DNA from: Reinekea forsetii
GTDB lineage: Bacteria > Pseudomonadota > Gammaproteobacteria > Pseudomonadales > Natronospirillaceae
Length of the DNA stretch: 64,000 nt
Direction: 5' to 3'
NCBI RefSeq assembly: GCF_018860385.1
Contig: NZ_JAHKPH010000010.1
Span: 5,773-69,772 of the forward strand
Made by a program: the position numbers and the translations under genes. The notes below the pieces were generated by a model. That model saw only the letters and a list, made by a program, of their open reading frames with translations, was not told the origin of the DNA and ran no database searches. This document shows positions 56,373-64,000 of this stretch, piece after piece. Position 1 is the first letter of the stretch; every line of letters begins with the position of its first letter.

Positions 56373-57065
56373 TTAATCGTCTGCAGATTGGCTTGTGTAG
56401 AGGCCTGAAATAGCATTGGAAACCTTTTTAACTTCTGCATTTTTATCGGGTACATTGACATCGGTTTTTAGCAAAATGTCTTTAGCGCACTTGTAAAAAT
56501 TAGCCGCCATGGCCAAATCATTATGATCTCTAGCATCATTCCCTTGGCGAACAAACGCTTTATATTCTAATAAAACAGTGTTGATGACCAGTCTTCCTCG
56601 GTGGTTACGGAACGACTCTTCCGAAATATCCCCCTTCTGATAGAATTCACGCAACAATTTTAATGTCTGTGAAAAATGCCGTTTCATTAAGAATATTTGT
56701 CGATCTGAAGCAGGTATATCAGGTTCTTGAGGGTTCTCTTCAAGCGCAGCAATTTTAGCGCGCGTTTGTTCGATGGCTGCTTTTTCATCCAGTAAATCGG
56801 TCGAGTTAGGAATTAAATCCAGGCCTTCCGCTATATCGTTTTCAATGCGTTCTACTAGTTTGTAAAGTAAATTTACATCCCGATCGTAGAGTAAAAGCGA
56901 TTGCAATAGTTCATCAATGTCGGCCAATTCGCCGCGTATTTCTCTTATCCGCATGCGCCTTCGCTGCAGTTCTAGCTCTTTATTCGTGGCTTTTTTGGCA
57001 ATGTAAAGAGCGCCAATAATAATGCCAATGAGCAATAATAGTGTAATAAATCCCCAAAAAGACAT
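56373..57065 (-). CDS. Hypothetical membrane-anchored coiled-coil protein
   Basis: A 230-aa protein with an N-terminal membrane helix (GFITLLLLIGIIIGALYIA), a long charged coiled coil (about 25-110), and a helical C-terminal domain (HRGRLVINTVLLEYKAFVR). AAGGA lies 7 nt before the ATG. It lies between fadA and topA, where Pseudomonas also has an uncharacterised gene. Function is unknown. Confidence 0.75.
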   Translation of the reverse strand: MSFWGFITLLLLIGIIIGALYIAKKATNKELELQRRRMRIREIRGELADIDELLQSLLLYDRDVNLLYKLVERIENDIAEGLDLIPNSTDLLDEKAAIEQTRAKIAALEENPQEPDIPASDRQIFLMKRHFSQTLKLLREFYQKGDISEESFRNHRGRLVINTVLLEYKAFVRQGNDARDHNDLAMAANFYKCAKDILLKTDVNVPDKNAEVKKVSNAISGLYTSQSADD

Positions 57066-57191
57066 AGATTTTCCTTGATTTAACGATGTTACTTGACGTG
57101 GAAATTTAATCGGTTATAACCTTCGCCGCTTGCGGAAAGTGTAAACCTGAGTTACTTATATAAAAAGAACACATTAGCGGAATTATAGCGC

Positions 57192-59915
57192 ATGGGAAAA
57201 TCTCTGGTCATTGTGGAATCGCCTGCGAAGGCAAAGACCATAAATAAATATCTTGGCTCAGACTTCATTGTGAAGTCATCAGTGGGTCACATACGCGATC
57301 TGCCGACCAGTGGTCAAAGTAAGCCGGTAGATCCAAAAGCTCGTGCTGCGCAAGCCGCAAAGACACGTAAAATGTCTCCTGAAGAAAAAGCCGTTTATAA
57401 AAAGACGAAAGCTCAGGAGCAGCTTATTAATCGTATGGGCATCAATCCAAAAGAAGATTGGTCTGCCAATTATCAAATTTTACCTGGCAAAGAAAAAGTA
57501 GTCGATGAGCTACGAAGAATTGCCAAAGATGCCGATTGCATCTACCTCGCGACGGATTTGGATAGAGAAGGGGAGGCCATCGCTTGGCATCTTCAAGAGG
57601 CCATTGGCCACGAACCAGAGCGATATAAGCGCGTTGTTTTTAATGAAATTACGAAGAAGGCTATTAATGAAGCCTTTGAAAAGCCTGGTGAACTTGATAT
57701 CGATCGAGTTAATGCTCAACAAGCGCGACGATTTTTGGATCGCGTTGTTGGTTTTATGGTGTCGCCGCTGCTTTGGGCCAAAGTGGCTCGTGGTTTAAGT
57801 GCAGGGCGTGTTCAGTCGGTAGCCGTGCGTTTAATCGTAGCGCGTGAAAATGAAATTCGTAAGTTTATTCCGGAAGAGTTCTGGGATTTACACGCCAACC
57901 TAGGTACTTCTTTAGGTCGGGTTAAGTTTGAAGTCACAAAATACTTGGGCGAAAAATACCGTCCAGTCAACGAAGATCAATCAAATGAACACGTAAGTCG
58001 ATTAGAGCAGCAAGCTTTCACTATCACCAAGCGTGAAGATAAGCCGACCAGCTCTAAACCTACAGCGCCATTCATAACGTCGACGCTGCAACAGGCCGCC
58101 AGTACGCGCTTAGGCTTCAGTGTTAAGAAGACCATGATGATGGCACAACGCCTTTATGAGGCAGGTCACATTACTTATATGCGTACAGACTCAACTAATT
58201 TGAGTGCTGAAGCTGTTGAGTCGGCCCGAGAATACATACAAAAAGAATTTGGCCAGGATTATTTGCCTAAGGCTCCTATTGTTTATGGCAGCAAAGAAGG
58301 CGCCCAGGAAGCTCATGAGGCTATTAGACCTTCTAGTGTAACCCGAAAGAGCTCTTCGCTTACTGAGATGGAGCGAGACGCTCAGAGACTTTACGAGTTA
58401 ATATGGCAGAGGTTTGTCGCTTGCCAAATGACACCGGCCAAATATAAAAGTACAAATCTGTTTGTTGAGACGGGTGGCTACGAATTAAAAGCCAAAGGTC
58501 GAGTGTTGGTTTTTGATGGTTTTACGCGTGTCATGAAGGGTGGGCAGAATCGAGATGATGTTATTGAGCTGCCAGATCTAAAAGAAAACGAAACGCTGAC
58601 TTTAGAGCAACTAGAACCGAAGCAGCATTTTACCAAGCCGGTTGCTCGTTATACAGAAGCTTCATTAGTCAAAGAGTTAGAAAAGCTAGGCATTGGACGT
58701 CCTTCTACTTACGCTTCTATTATTTCGACTATTCAAGATCGCGGTTACGCTCGCCTAGAAAGTCGTCGTTTTTATGCCGAAAAAATGGGTGATATCGTTA
58801 CCGAGCGTCTGACTCATTCATTTTCCGAATTAATGCAATATGAATTTACGGCACAATTCGAAGAATATTTGGATGAAATTGCCACCGGAACCAAAAATTG
58901 GAAAACGGTACTTAATGAGTTTTACGAGCGTTTTACCGAGCAATTAGCCAAAGCTGAAGCCGATGAAAGTGAAGGTGGCATGGTCTCTAACGAGCCTACA
59001 TTGACCGACATCGAATGCCCAAAATGTTCGCGACCGATGATGGTTCGTAACGGCACCACTGGCGTGTTTTTGGGGTGTTCGGGCTATAGTTTGCCACCAA
59101 AAGAGCGTTGCAAAGGAACTTTAAACTTGGTTCCAGGTGAGGAGGCTATTTCAGCCGATGACGATGATGAAGCGGAAGTAAATCAGCTGCGTCAAAAAGA
59201 GCGTTGCGGCCTATGTGGCACCGCTATGGATAGCTACTTAATTGATGAAAAGCGAAAGCTGCATATTTGCGGTAATAACCCAAGTTGCTCAGGCTTTAAG
59301 GTCGAGGCTGGTGAGTTTAAAATTAAAGGTTATGAAGGTCCAAGCTTAGAGTGTGATAAATGCGGCAGTGAAATGCAGCTGAAAAGCGGGCGTTTTGGTA
59401 AGTATTTCGGGTGTACGAACGAGGAATGTAAAAATACTCGTAAACTGCTTCGAAATGGCGAAGCAGCGCCTCCAAAGATGGATCCAGTGCCCATGCCAGA
59501 GCTTAAGTGCATTAAGGTTGAAGATACCTATGTATTGCGCGATGGAGCTGCAGGCATGTTTTTAGCGGCCAGTCAGTTCCCTAAAAATCGTGAAACGCGG
59601 CCCCCGTTAGTGGCTGAGCTTATTCCGCATAAATCAGAATTGCCTGAAAAATATTTCTATTTATGTGATGCGCCTGTTGCCGATGGAGATGGAAATCCTT
59701 CGGTTATTCGTTTTAGTCGCAAAACTAAAGAGCAATATGTGATGAGCGAAGTTGATGGAAAAGCGACAGGCTGGGCCGCATACTATGACAATGGAAAGTG
59801 GGTGGTTCAGGAAAAAGCTAAAGCAAAGCCAAAGGCTAAACCGAAAGCTAAGGCCAAGCCAAAGGCCAAAGCGAAGGCTAAACCTAAACCTAAAGCAGCA
59901 AAGAAAGACGAATAA
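57192..59915 (+). CDS. topA: DNA topoisomerase I
   Basis: A type IA topoisomerase that relaxes negative supercoils. Its 907 aa have an N-terminal TOPRIM ([32 protein letters not shown]), catalytic Y329 ([10 protein letters not shown]), and C-terminal four-cysteine zinc ribbons (CPKCSRP, CGLCGTA, CDKCGSE). The last 30 residues or so are a Lys/Ala/Pro tail of alternating KAKPKA units that should bind DNA non-specifically. It has no close operon partner, and the ribosome site is weak. Confidence 0.96.
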   Translation: MGKSLVIVESPAKAKTINKYLGSDFIVKSSVGHIRDLPTSGQSKPVDPKARAAQAAKTRKMSPEEKAVYKKTKAQEQLINRMGINPKEDWSANYQILPGKEKVVDELRRIAKDADCIYLATDLDREGEAIAWHLQEAIGHEPERYKRVVFNEITKKAINEAFEKPGELDIDRVNAQQARRFLDRVVGFMVSPLLWAKVARGLSAGRVQSVAVRLIVARENEIRKFIPEEFWDLHANLGTSLGRVKFEVTKYLGEKYRPVNEDQSNEHVSRLEQQAFTITKREDKPTSSKPTAPFITSTLQQAASTRLGFSVKKTMMMAQRLYEAGHITYMRTDSTNLSAEAVESAREYIQKEFGQDYLPKAPIVYGSKEGAQEAHEAIRPSSVTRKSSSLTEMERDAQRLYELIWQRFVACQMTPAKYKSTNLFVETGGYELKAKGRVLVFDGFTRVMKGGQNRDDVIELPDLKENETLTLEQLEPKQHFTKPVARYTEASLVKELEKLGIGRPSTYASIISTIQDRGYARLESRRFYAEKMGDIVTERLTHSFSELMQYEFTAQFEEYLDEIATGTKNWKTVLNEFYERFTEQLAKAEADESEGGMVSNEPTLTDIECPKCSRPMMVRNGTTGVFLGCSGYSLPPKERCKGTLNLVPGEEAISADDDDEAEVNQLRQKERCGLCGTAMDSYLIDEKRKLHICGNNPSCSGFKVEAGEFKIKGYEGPSLECDKCGSEMQLKSGRFGKYFGCTNEECKNTRKLLRNGEAAPPKMDPVPMPELKCIKVEDTYVLRDGAAGMFLAASQFPKNRETRPPLVAELIPHKSELPEKYFYLCDAPVADGDGNPSVIRFSRKTKEQYVMSEVDGKATGWAAYYDNGKWVVQEKAKAKPKAKPKAKAKPKAKAKAKPKPKAAKKDE

Positions 59916-59946
59916 CTTAATTGTTCTGACGTAAAAATCAAAAATT

Positions 59947-59980
59947 GCCGCGATACTTTGATGTGTCGCGGCTTTTTTTT
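59947..59980 (+). terminator. Terminator after topA
   Basis: GCCGCGATAC and GTGTCGCGGC form a 10-bp stem with one G-U pair and a 6-nt loop, followed by eight T residues. Confidence 0.93.
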
Positions 59981-60005
59981 GCCTAGATATCAGTAGATCT
60001 AAAGC

Positions 60006-60035
60006 AAAAAAAACCGGCTAGTGGCCGGTTTTTTT
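60006..60035 (-). terminator. Bidirectional terminator between topA and gltA
   Basis: AACCGGC and GCCGGTT flank a 5-nt loop, with an A-tract on one side and a T-tract on the other. On the reverse strand it ends gltA transcription, 20 bp after its stop. Confidence 0.9.
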
Positions 60036-60054
60036 AAATAGCGATTGCTCTAGA

Positions 60055-61326
60055 TTAATCTAAATCGCGGATCTTTTCGCCTGTATAAAGCTGGCGAGGT
60101 CGACCAATGCGGTATGGACCAGAGATCATTTCTTTCCAGTGAGCAATCCAGCCTGGCGTGCGGCCAACCGCAAATATAACGGTAAACATTTCTGTTGGAA
60201 TACCCAAAGCTTTAAAAATAATACCAGAGTAAAAGTCTACATTAGGGTATAGCTTTTTCTCTACAAAGTACGGATCTTCAAGTGCAATGGCTTCTAGGCG
60301 CTTAGCAATTCTTAGCAATGGATCGTTTTCGATGCCAAGTTCGCTTAATACCTCATCGCAAGCCTTTTTCATAACGCGTGCGCGTGGGTCAAAGTTTTTA
60401 TAAACGCGATGACCAAAGCCCATCAATCGGAATGGGTCGTTTTTGTCTTTAGCGCGAGCGATGAATTCATCAATGTTTGATTCATCCCCAATTTCGGCCA
60501 GCATATTCAAGACGGCTTCGTTCGCGCCACCATGTGCAGGGCCCCATAGTGCCGCAATACCCGATGCAATACATGCGAAAGGATTGGCACCAGAAGAGCC
60601 TGCTAAACGTACTGTTGACGTTGAAGCGTTCTGCTCATGATCGGCATGCAAAATAAAGATTTTGTCCATTGCGCGAGCTAAAACAGGGTTAACTTCATAG
60701 TTTTCACATGGGTTGCTGAACATCATGTGTAAGAAGTTGCCGCCGTAGCTTAGATCATTACGTGGGTACGCAAATGGCTGACCAATAGAGTACTTATAGG
60801 CCATTGCTGCCAGCGTTGGCATTTTCGAAATCAAGCGATGAGCGGCTACCTCTCGGTGTTTCTCATTCGTGATGTCTAAAGAGTCGTGATAGAAGGAGGC
60901 TAAAGCACCAACAACCCCGACCATTACCGCCATTGGGTGTGAATCTCGACGGAAGCCGGTAAAGAAATCATGAAGTTGCTCATGAACCATTGTATGGTGC
61001 ATGATCATATCTTGAAATTTTGCTTTTTCGGCTTCTTTAGGAAGCTCACCGTGCAGCAATAAGTAGCATACATCTAAGTAATCAGTCTTTTCAGCGAGCT
61101 GATCAATCGGGTAGCCGCGGTGCGTTAAAATTCCTTTTTCGCCATCAATAAATGTAATTTCAGACTCACAAGATGCGGTAGACATAAAGCCTGGGTCGTA
61201 GGTAAAAAGGCCGCTTGCCGCTAAAGATCGAACGTCAATGACGTCAGGTCCTTGCGTTCCAGAGTATACTGGCAGTTCAATAGGGTCTTGTCCTTCAATG
61301 ACCAGCTTGGCAGTTTTATTAGCCAT
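60055..61326 (-). CDS. gltA: Citrate synthase
   Basis: A type II (hexameric, NADH-sensitive type) citrate synthase of 423 aa. Catalytic segments [34 protein letters not shown] and DFYSGI are present. AGGAG lies 6 nt before the ATG. It is divergent from sdhCDA, a common arrangement in gammaproteobacteria that lets shared regulators control TCA entry and succinate oxidation. Confidence 0.97.
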   Translation of the reverse strand: MANKTAKLVIEGQDPIELPVYSGTQGPDVIDVRSLAASGLFTYDPGFMSTASCESEITFIDGEKGILTHRGYPIDQLAEKTDYLDVCYLLLHGELPKEAEKAKFQDMIMHHTMVHEQLHDFFTGFRRDSHPMAVMVGVVGALASFYHDSLDITNEKHREVAAHRLISKMPTLAAMAYKYSIGQPFAYPRNDLSYGGNFLHMMFSNPCENYEVNPVLARAMDKIFILHADHEQNASTSTVRLAGSSGANPFACIASGIAALWGPAHGGANEAVLNMLAEIGDESNIDEFIARAKDKNDPFRLMGFGHRVYKNFDPRARVMKKACDEVLSELGIENDPLLRIAKRLEAIALEDPYFVEKKLYPNVDFYSGIIFKALGIPTEMFTVIFAVGRTPGWIAHWKEMISGPYRIGRPRQLYTGEKIRDLD

Positions 61327-61437
61327 GAGGTCTCCTCTCTTAGGTAGTTTATAGGCTTAAGAAGCGTTGAAATAATAGGTGTTACAAGGTGCTGTCAGAT
61401 AGAAAATAGAAATTTGAGCAGCACGAAATTGCGCATA

Positions 61438-61465
61438 ACTATAGAGTTTTACTTTCGAAAGTCAA
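61438..61465 (-). promoter_or_regulatory. Sigma-70 promoter of gltA with palindromic spacer
   Basis: On the reverse strand TTGACT (61465-61460), 16 bp, then TATAGT (61443-61438). The leader would be about 105 nt. ACTTTCGAAAGT (61451-61462), a perfect 12-bp palindrome, lies mostly between the two boxes, a likely place for a repressor. Confidence 0.65.
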
Positions 61466-61642
61466 TTTGGTCTTTAGTACCATAAAGTTCATAAAGTTCA
61501 AATTAATACTAAAAGACTATCAACGAACGCTTAAAATTGGTCTAAAGTGTCTTAAATGACTAGTAATTGAACAATGCCCGATTATTCAAGCTTGTGATGA
61601 TAAATTTCTTAAAAACTAATACTAAGAAATGGCTGTAAACGT

Positions 61643-61671
61643 TTGTAATTCGTGACTTGCATATCTATAAT
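61643..61671 (+). promoter_or_regulatory. Sigma-70 promoter of sdhCDA
   Basis: TTGTAA (61643-61648), 17 bp, then a perfect TATAAT (61666-61671). Transcription would start near 61678, giving a leader of about 87 nt that includes the CCCCA-TTCG-TGGGG hairpin. Confidence 0.7.
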
Positions 61672-61720
61672 CATCGCGCTTTTGAATTTGGAACATGTTT
61701 CAAATTCTGGTCTACCAACT

Positions 61721-61734
61721 CCCCATTCGTGGGG
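61721..61734 (+). promoter_or_regulatory. UUCG-loop hairpin in the sdh leader
   Basis: CCCCA-TTCG-TGGGG forms a 5-bp stem with a UUCG tetraloop, 30 nt upstream of the sdhC start. It could stabilise the leader or influence translation. It is too short to be more than suggestive. Confidence 0.4.
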
Positions 61735-61764
61735 CCGCATAAGAAAAAACATGAGACTACTGCC

Positions 61765-62139
61765 GTGAAAAATACTCGTCCCGTAAACCTCGATTTATCG
61801 AAGTTCCGATTTCCGGTGACCGCGTTAGCGTCTATTACGCATCGTGTAGCTGGAGTTATTCTATTTGTTGCAATCGCATTTGTGCTTTGGGCACTCACGA
61901 AGAGTCTTGAATCTAAAGACGGATTTGAGCAGGTGTCTCAAGTCATGACGCATCCGCTCGCAAAATTTGTAACTTGGGGAATATTGTCTGCAATCGCTTA
62001 CCACTTTATAGCTGGTATAAAACATTTATTAATGGATGCTGGATTCTTCGAAACCTTGGAGACGGGTCCTGTAGCGTCTAAAGTCGTTTTTGTCTTAGCG
62101 GCTATTGCAATCTTATCGTTGGGGGTTTGGGTATGGTAA
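61765..62139 (+). CDS. sdhC: Succinate dehydrogenase cytochrome b556 subunit
   Basis: A membrane anchor of complex II with three helices and about 124 aa. The haem-ligand histidine region (SITHRVAGVILF) and GIKHLLMDAGF are conserved. GTG 61765 matches the family N-terminus (NTRPVNLDLSKFRFPVTALASITHR); the frame is open upstream to 61657 without homology. It overlaps sdhD by 7 bp. Confidence 0.93.
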   Translation: MKNTRPVNLDLSKFRFPVTALASITHRVAGVILFVAIAFVLWALTKSLESKDGFEQVSQVMTHPLAKFVTWGILSAIAYHFIAGIKHLLMDAGFFETLETGPVASKVVFVLAAIAILSLGVWVW

Positions 62140-62480
62140 CTAGTATTACGAGTTTATCTCGAAGCGGGTTGTTAGATTGGTTAATGCAGCGTGTCTCTGC
62201 AGTTGTATTGGCCGCCTACACTGTTTTTCTTTTTGGTTTTTTTGTAACCACATCCGAAGTAACTTTTGAAGTTTGGCAGGCCTTGTTTGCTAACTTCTGG
62301 GTTAAGATTTTTACCCTGGCAACCCTGCTGTCATTAGTGGGTCACATCTGGGTAGGTATGTGGACAATCGCAACGGATTACGTAAAAAATGCGTGGACTC
62401 GCTTTTTAGTAATCTCAGTAATTGCGTTAACTAACTTTATTTATTTTGTCGTCGGTTTTTCTGCGGTTTGGGGTGTTTAA
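62133..62480 (+). CDS. sdhD: Succinate dehydrogenase membrane anchor subunit
   Basis: The second anchor subunit, with three helices and 115 aa. It contains [15 protein letters not shown] and HIWVGMWTI, the latter with the haem-ligand type histidine. ATG 62133 lies inside the sdhC stop region. sdhA begins 2 bp after its stop. Confidence 0.92.
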   Translation: MVTSITSLSRSGLLDWLMQRVSAVVLAAYTVFLFGFFVTTSEVTFEVWQALFANFWVKIFTLATLLSLVGHIWVGMWTIATDYVKNAWTRFLVISVIALTNFIYFVVGFSAVWGV

Positions 62481-62482
62481 GA

Positions 62483-64000
62483 ATGGCAACTATTAAAACA
62501 ATGACTTATGACGCCATCGTAATTGGTGGTGGTGGTGCAGGTATGCGGGCTGCACTTCAATTAGCAGAATCTGGATTAAACACCGCAGTAGTATCAAAAG
62601 TATTCCCGACGCGATCGCATACGGTATCTGCTCAAGGCGGAATTACTTGTGCCATTGCAAGTGAAGATCCGAATGATGATTGGCGCTGGCATATGTACGA
62701 CACCGTAAAAGGGTCGGACTATATTGGTGACCAAGATGCCATTGAATATATGTGTTCAGTGGGTCCTCAAGCTGTTTTTGAATTAGATCATATGGGTCTG
62801 CCATTTTCTCGTACTGAAAAGGGTCGTATTTATCAGCGTCCATTTGGTGGTCAATCTAAAGGGCCTGATAACCCAACTCAAGCTTCTCGTACCTGTGCCG
62901 CGGCAGACCGTACGGGTCATGCATTATTGCACACGCTATATCAAGGTAACCTCAAAGCCGGTACCAGCTTCTTAAATGAATGGTATGCCGTCGACCTAGT
63001 CAAGAATGCTAAAGGTGCCGTAGTAGGTGTGATCGCTATCGAAATTGAAACGGGCGATATCGTTCACATTCAAGCGAAAGCGACGGTATTAGCCACTGGT
63101 GGTGCAGGCCGAATTTATGCTTCTACAACCAACGCTTTAATTAATACCGGTGACGGTATTGGTATGGCATTGCGTGCTGGTTTCCCTGTTCAAGATATGG
63201 AAATGTGGCAGTTCCATCCAACCGGAATTTATGGTGCCGGTACATTGGTAACAGAAGGTTGCCGAGGTGAGGGTGGCTATTTAATCAACAAAGATGGCGA
63301 GCGCTTCATGGAGCGTTATGCTCCAAACGCAAAAGACCTTGCGGGTCGTGACGTTGTGGCTCGTTCTATGGTGATGGAAATTTTAGAAGGACGTGGGGGC
63401 GGTGCCGATGGCGATCATGTATTCCTAAAGCTAGATCACTTAGGTGAAGAGCTTCTACAGTCTCGCTTGCCAGGAATTATGGAGTTATCAAAAACCTTTG
63501 CTCATGTTGATCCGGCAAAAGACCCGATTCCAGTTGTACCAACCTGTCACTATATGATGGGCGGTATTCCGACGAATGTTGGCGGTCAGGCCATTATGAA
63601 AGACAGTCAAGGTCAAGACACAATCGTAGAAGGTCTCTATGCGTGTGGCGAGGCTGCTTGTGTGTCTGTACATGGTGCAAACCGTTTAGGTGGCAACTCA
63701 TTACTTGATCTAGTGGTATTTGGTCGAGCGGCTGGTATACAAATTGAAGAGTCGTTACGTCAGGGTTTCCAGACTGATGCGGCTTCAGAATCTGATGTTG
63801 ACCAAGCTATGTCTCGTTTAACTGCATTAGACTCTCGTAAAACAGGTGAAAGTGTCGACCAAGTTAAAAAAGACCTACAAAACACAATGCAACTGCATTT
63901 CGGCGTATTCCGGGAAGGCGACAAAATGGCTGAAGGCCGTAAGAAGCTTATCGAAATTCGCGAGCGCGTTGAAAATGTCGTATTGGCTGATCGGTCAAAT
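62483..64000 (+). CDS. sdhA: Succinate dehydrogenase flavoprotein subunit (partial)
   Basis: Oxidises succinate to fumarate with covalent FAD. The FAD-binding [11 protein letters not shown], the flavin-linked H46 ([12 protein letters not shown]), the substrate-loop [11 protein letters not shown] and the [11 protein letters not shown] motif are present. The frame is open for 506 codons and is cut by the window end, missing roughly the last 80-90 residues. sdhB should follow outside. Confidence 0.96.
   Translation, partial: MATIKTMTYDAIVIGGGGAGMRAALQLAESGLNTAVVSKVFPTRSHTVSAQGGITCAIASEDPNDDWRWHMYDTVKGSDYIGDQDAIEYMCSVGPQAVFELDHMGLPFSRTEKGRIYQRPFGGQSKGPDNPTQASRTCAAADRTGHALLHTLYQGNLKAGTSFLNEWYAVDLVKNAKGAVVGVIAIEIETGDIVHIQAKATVLATGGAGRIYASTTNALINTGDGIGMALRAGFPVQDMEMWQFHPTGIYGAGTLVTEGCRGEGGYLINKDGERFMERYAPNAKDLAGRDVVARSMVMEILEGRGGGADGDHVFLKLDHLGEELLQSRLPGIMELSKTFAHVDPAKDPIPVVPTCHYMMGGIPTNVGGQAIMKDSQGQDTIVEGLYACGEAACVSVHGANRLGGNSLLDLVVFGRAAGIQIEESLRQGFQTDAASESDVDQAMSRLTALDSRKTGESVDQVKKDLQNTMQLHFGVFREGDKMAEGRKKLIEIRERVENVVLADRSN

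Larger units (their letters stand above)
61327..61764. other. gltA-sdhC divergent regulatory region
   Basis: A 438-bp AT-rich region. It contains a reverse promoter for gltA (61438-61465), a forward promoter for sdhC (61643-61671), a 12-bp palindrome inside the gltA promoter and a short hairpin in the sdh leader. I see no gene in it; the frame open from 61657 is an upstream extension of sdhC. Confidence 0.7.

Overview
This window is a chromosomal segment of an AT-leaning marine-type gammaproteobacterium of the Oceanospirillales/Pseudomonadales kind. No genus can be fixed from the sequence alone. The evidence for the group is a Pseudomonas-style polar flagellar hierarchy (FleQ, FleSR, sigma-54 promoters), an HsbA-HsbR-HptB partner switch, NhaD, EfpL, and a slt / uup / fadBA / topA gene order that I recall from Pseudomonas.

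Layout. 0.1-5.2 kb: an AMP-forming acyl-CoA synthetase, then a CrbS/MxtR-type symporter-fused hybrid histidine kinase. 5.3-6.7 kb: a tRNA-Arg(UCG) followed by three 171-bp tandem units that each end in a copy of the tRNA 3' end, then two copies of a palindromic repeat and a small orphan ORF. 6.8-12 kb: tapT (DTW domain), nhaD with a hairpin leader, efpL, and a TPR-methyltransferase. 12-33.3 kb: flagellar genes fliS, fleQ, fleSR, fliEFGHIJ, hsbA-hsbR-hptB, fliK, fliLMNOPQR and flhB. The structural operons and fleSR each have a good sigma-54 promoter, and fliS has a sigma-28 promoter. 33.3-43.2 kb: a mixed region with a DUF1624 membrane protein, a PilZ protein, a glyoxalase-II-like hydrolase, yaaA, yajG, a MAPEG protein, a LysR regulator, a DUF5610-like protein behind a near-consensus sigma-28 promoter, a small redox/lipoprotein group, cheV and a MOSC protein. 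43.3-57 kb: slt, an RND efflux pair, uup, two conserved hypotheticals, fadBA behind a PsrA-like operator, and a coiled-coil membrane protein. 57-64 kb: topA, then gltA diverging from sdhCDA; sdhA runs off the right edge.

How it fits together. The sequence supports a flagellar cascade. FleQ with sigma-54 would switch on fleSR and the basal-body and export operons. FlhB/FliOPQR/FliHIJ form the export gate. HptB-HsbR-HsbA probably feeds a phosphorelay into anti-sigma factor FlgM. FliA (sigma-28) would then read the late promoters of fliS and of the DUF5610 gene, making that protein a likely undescribed member of the late motility regulon. The metabolic genes (acyl-CoA ligase, fadBA, gltA, sdhCDA, CrbS-like sensor) centre on fatty acid, acetate and TCA metabolism.

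The most unusual element is the tRNA-Arg plus its 171-bp repeats. It resembles the E. coli tyrT/rtT arrangement, but each tRNA remnant is split by a 20-nt insertion made of two mini-hairpins. No insertion sequence, prophage or CRISPR array was found.
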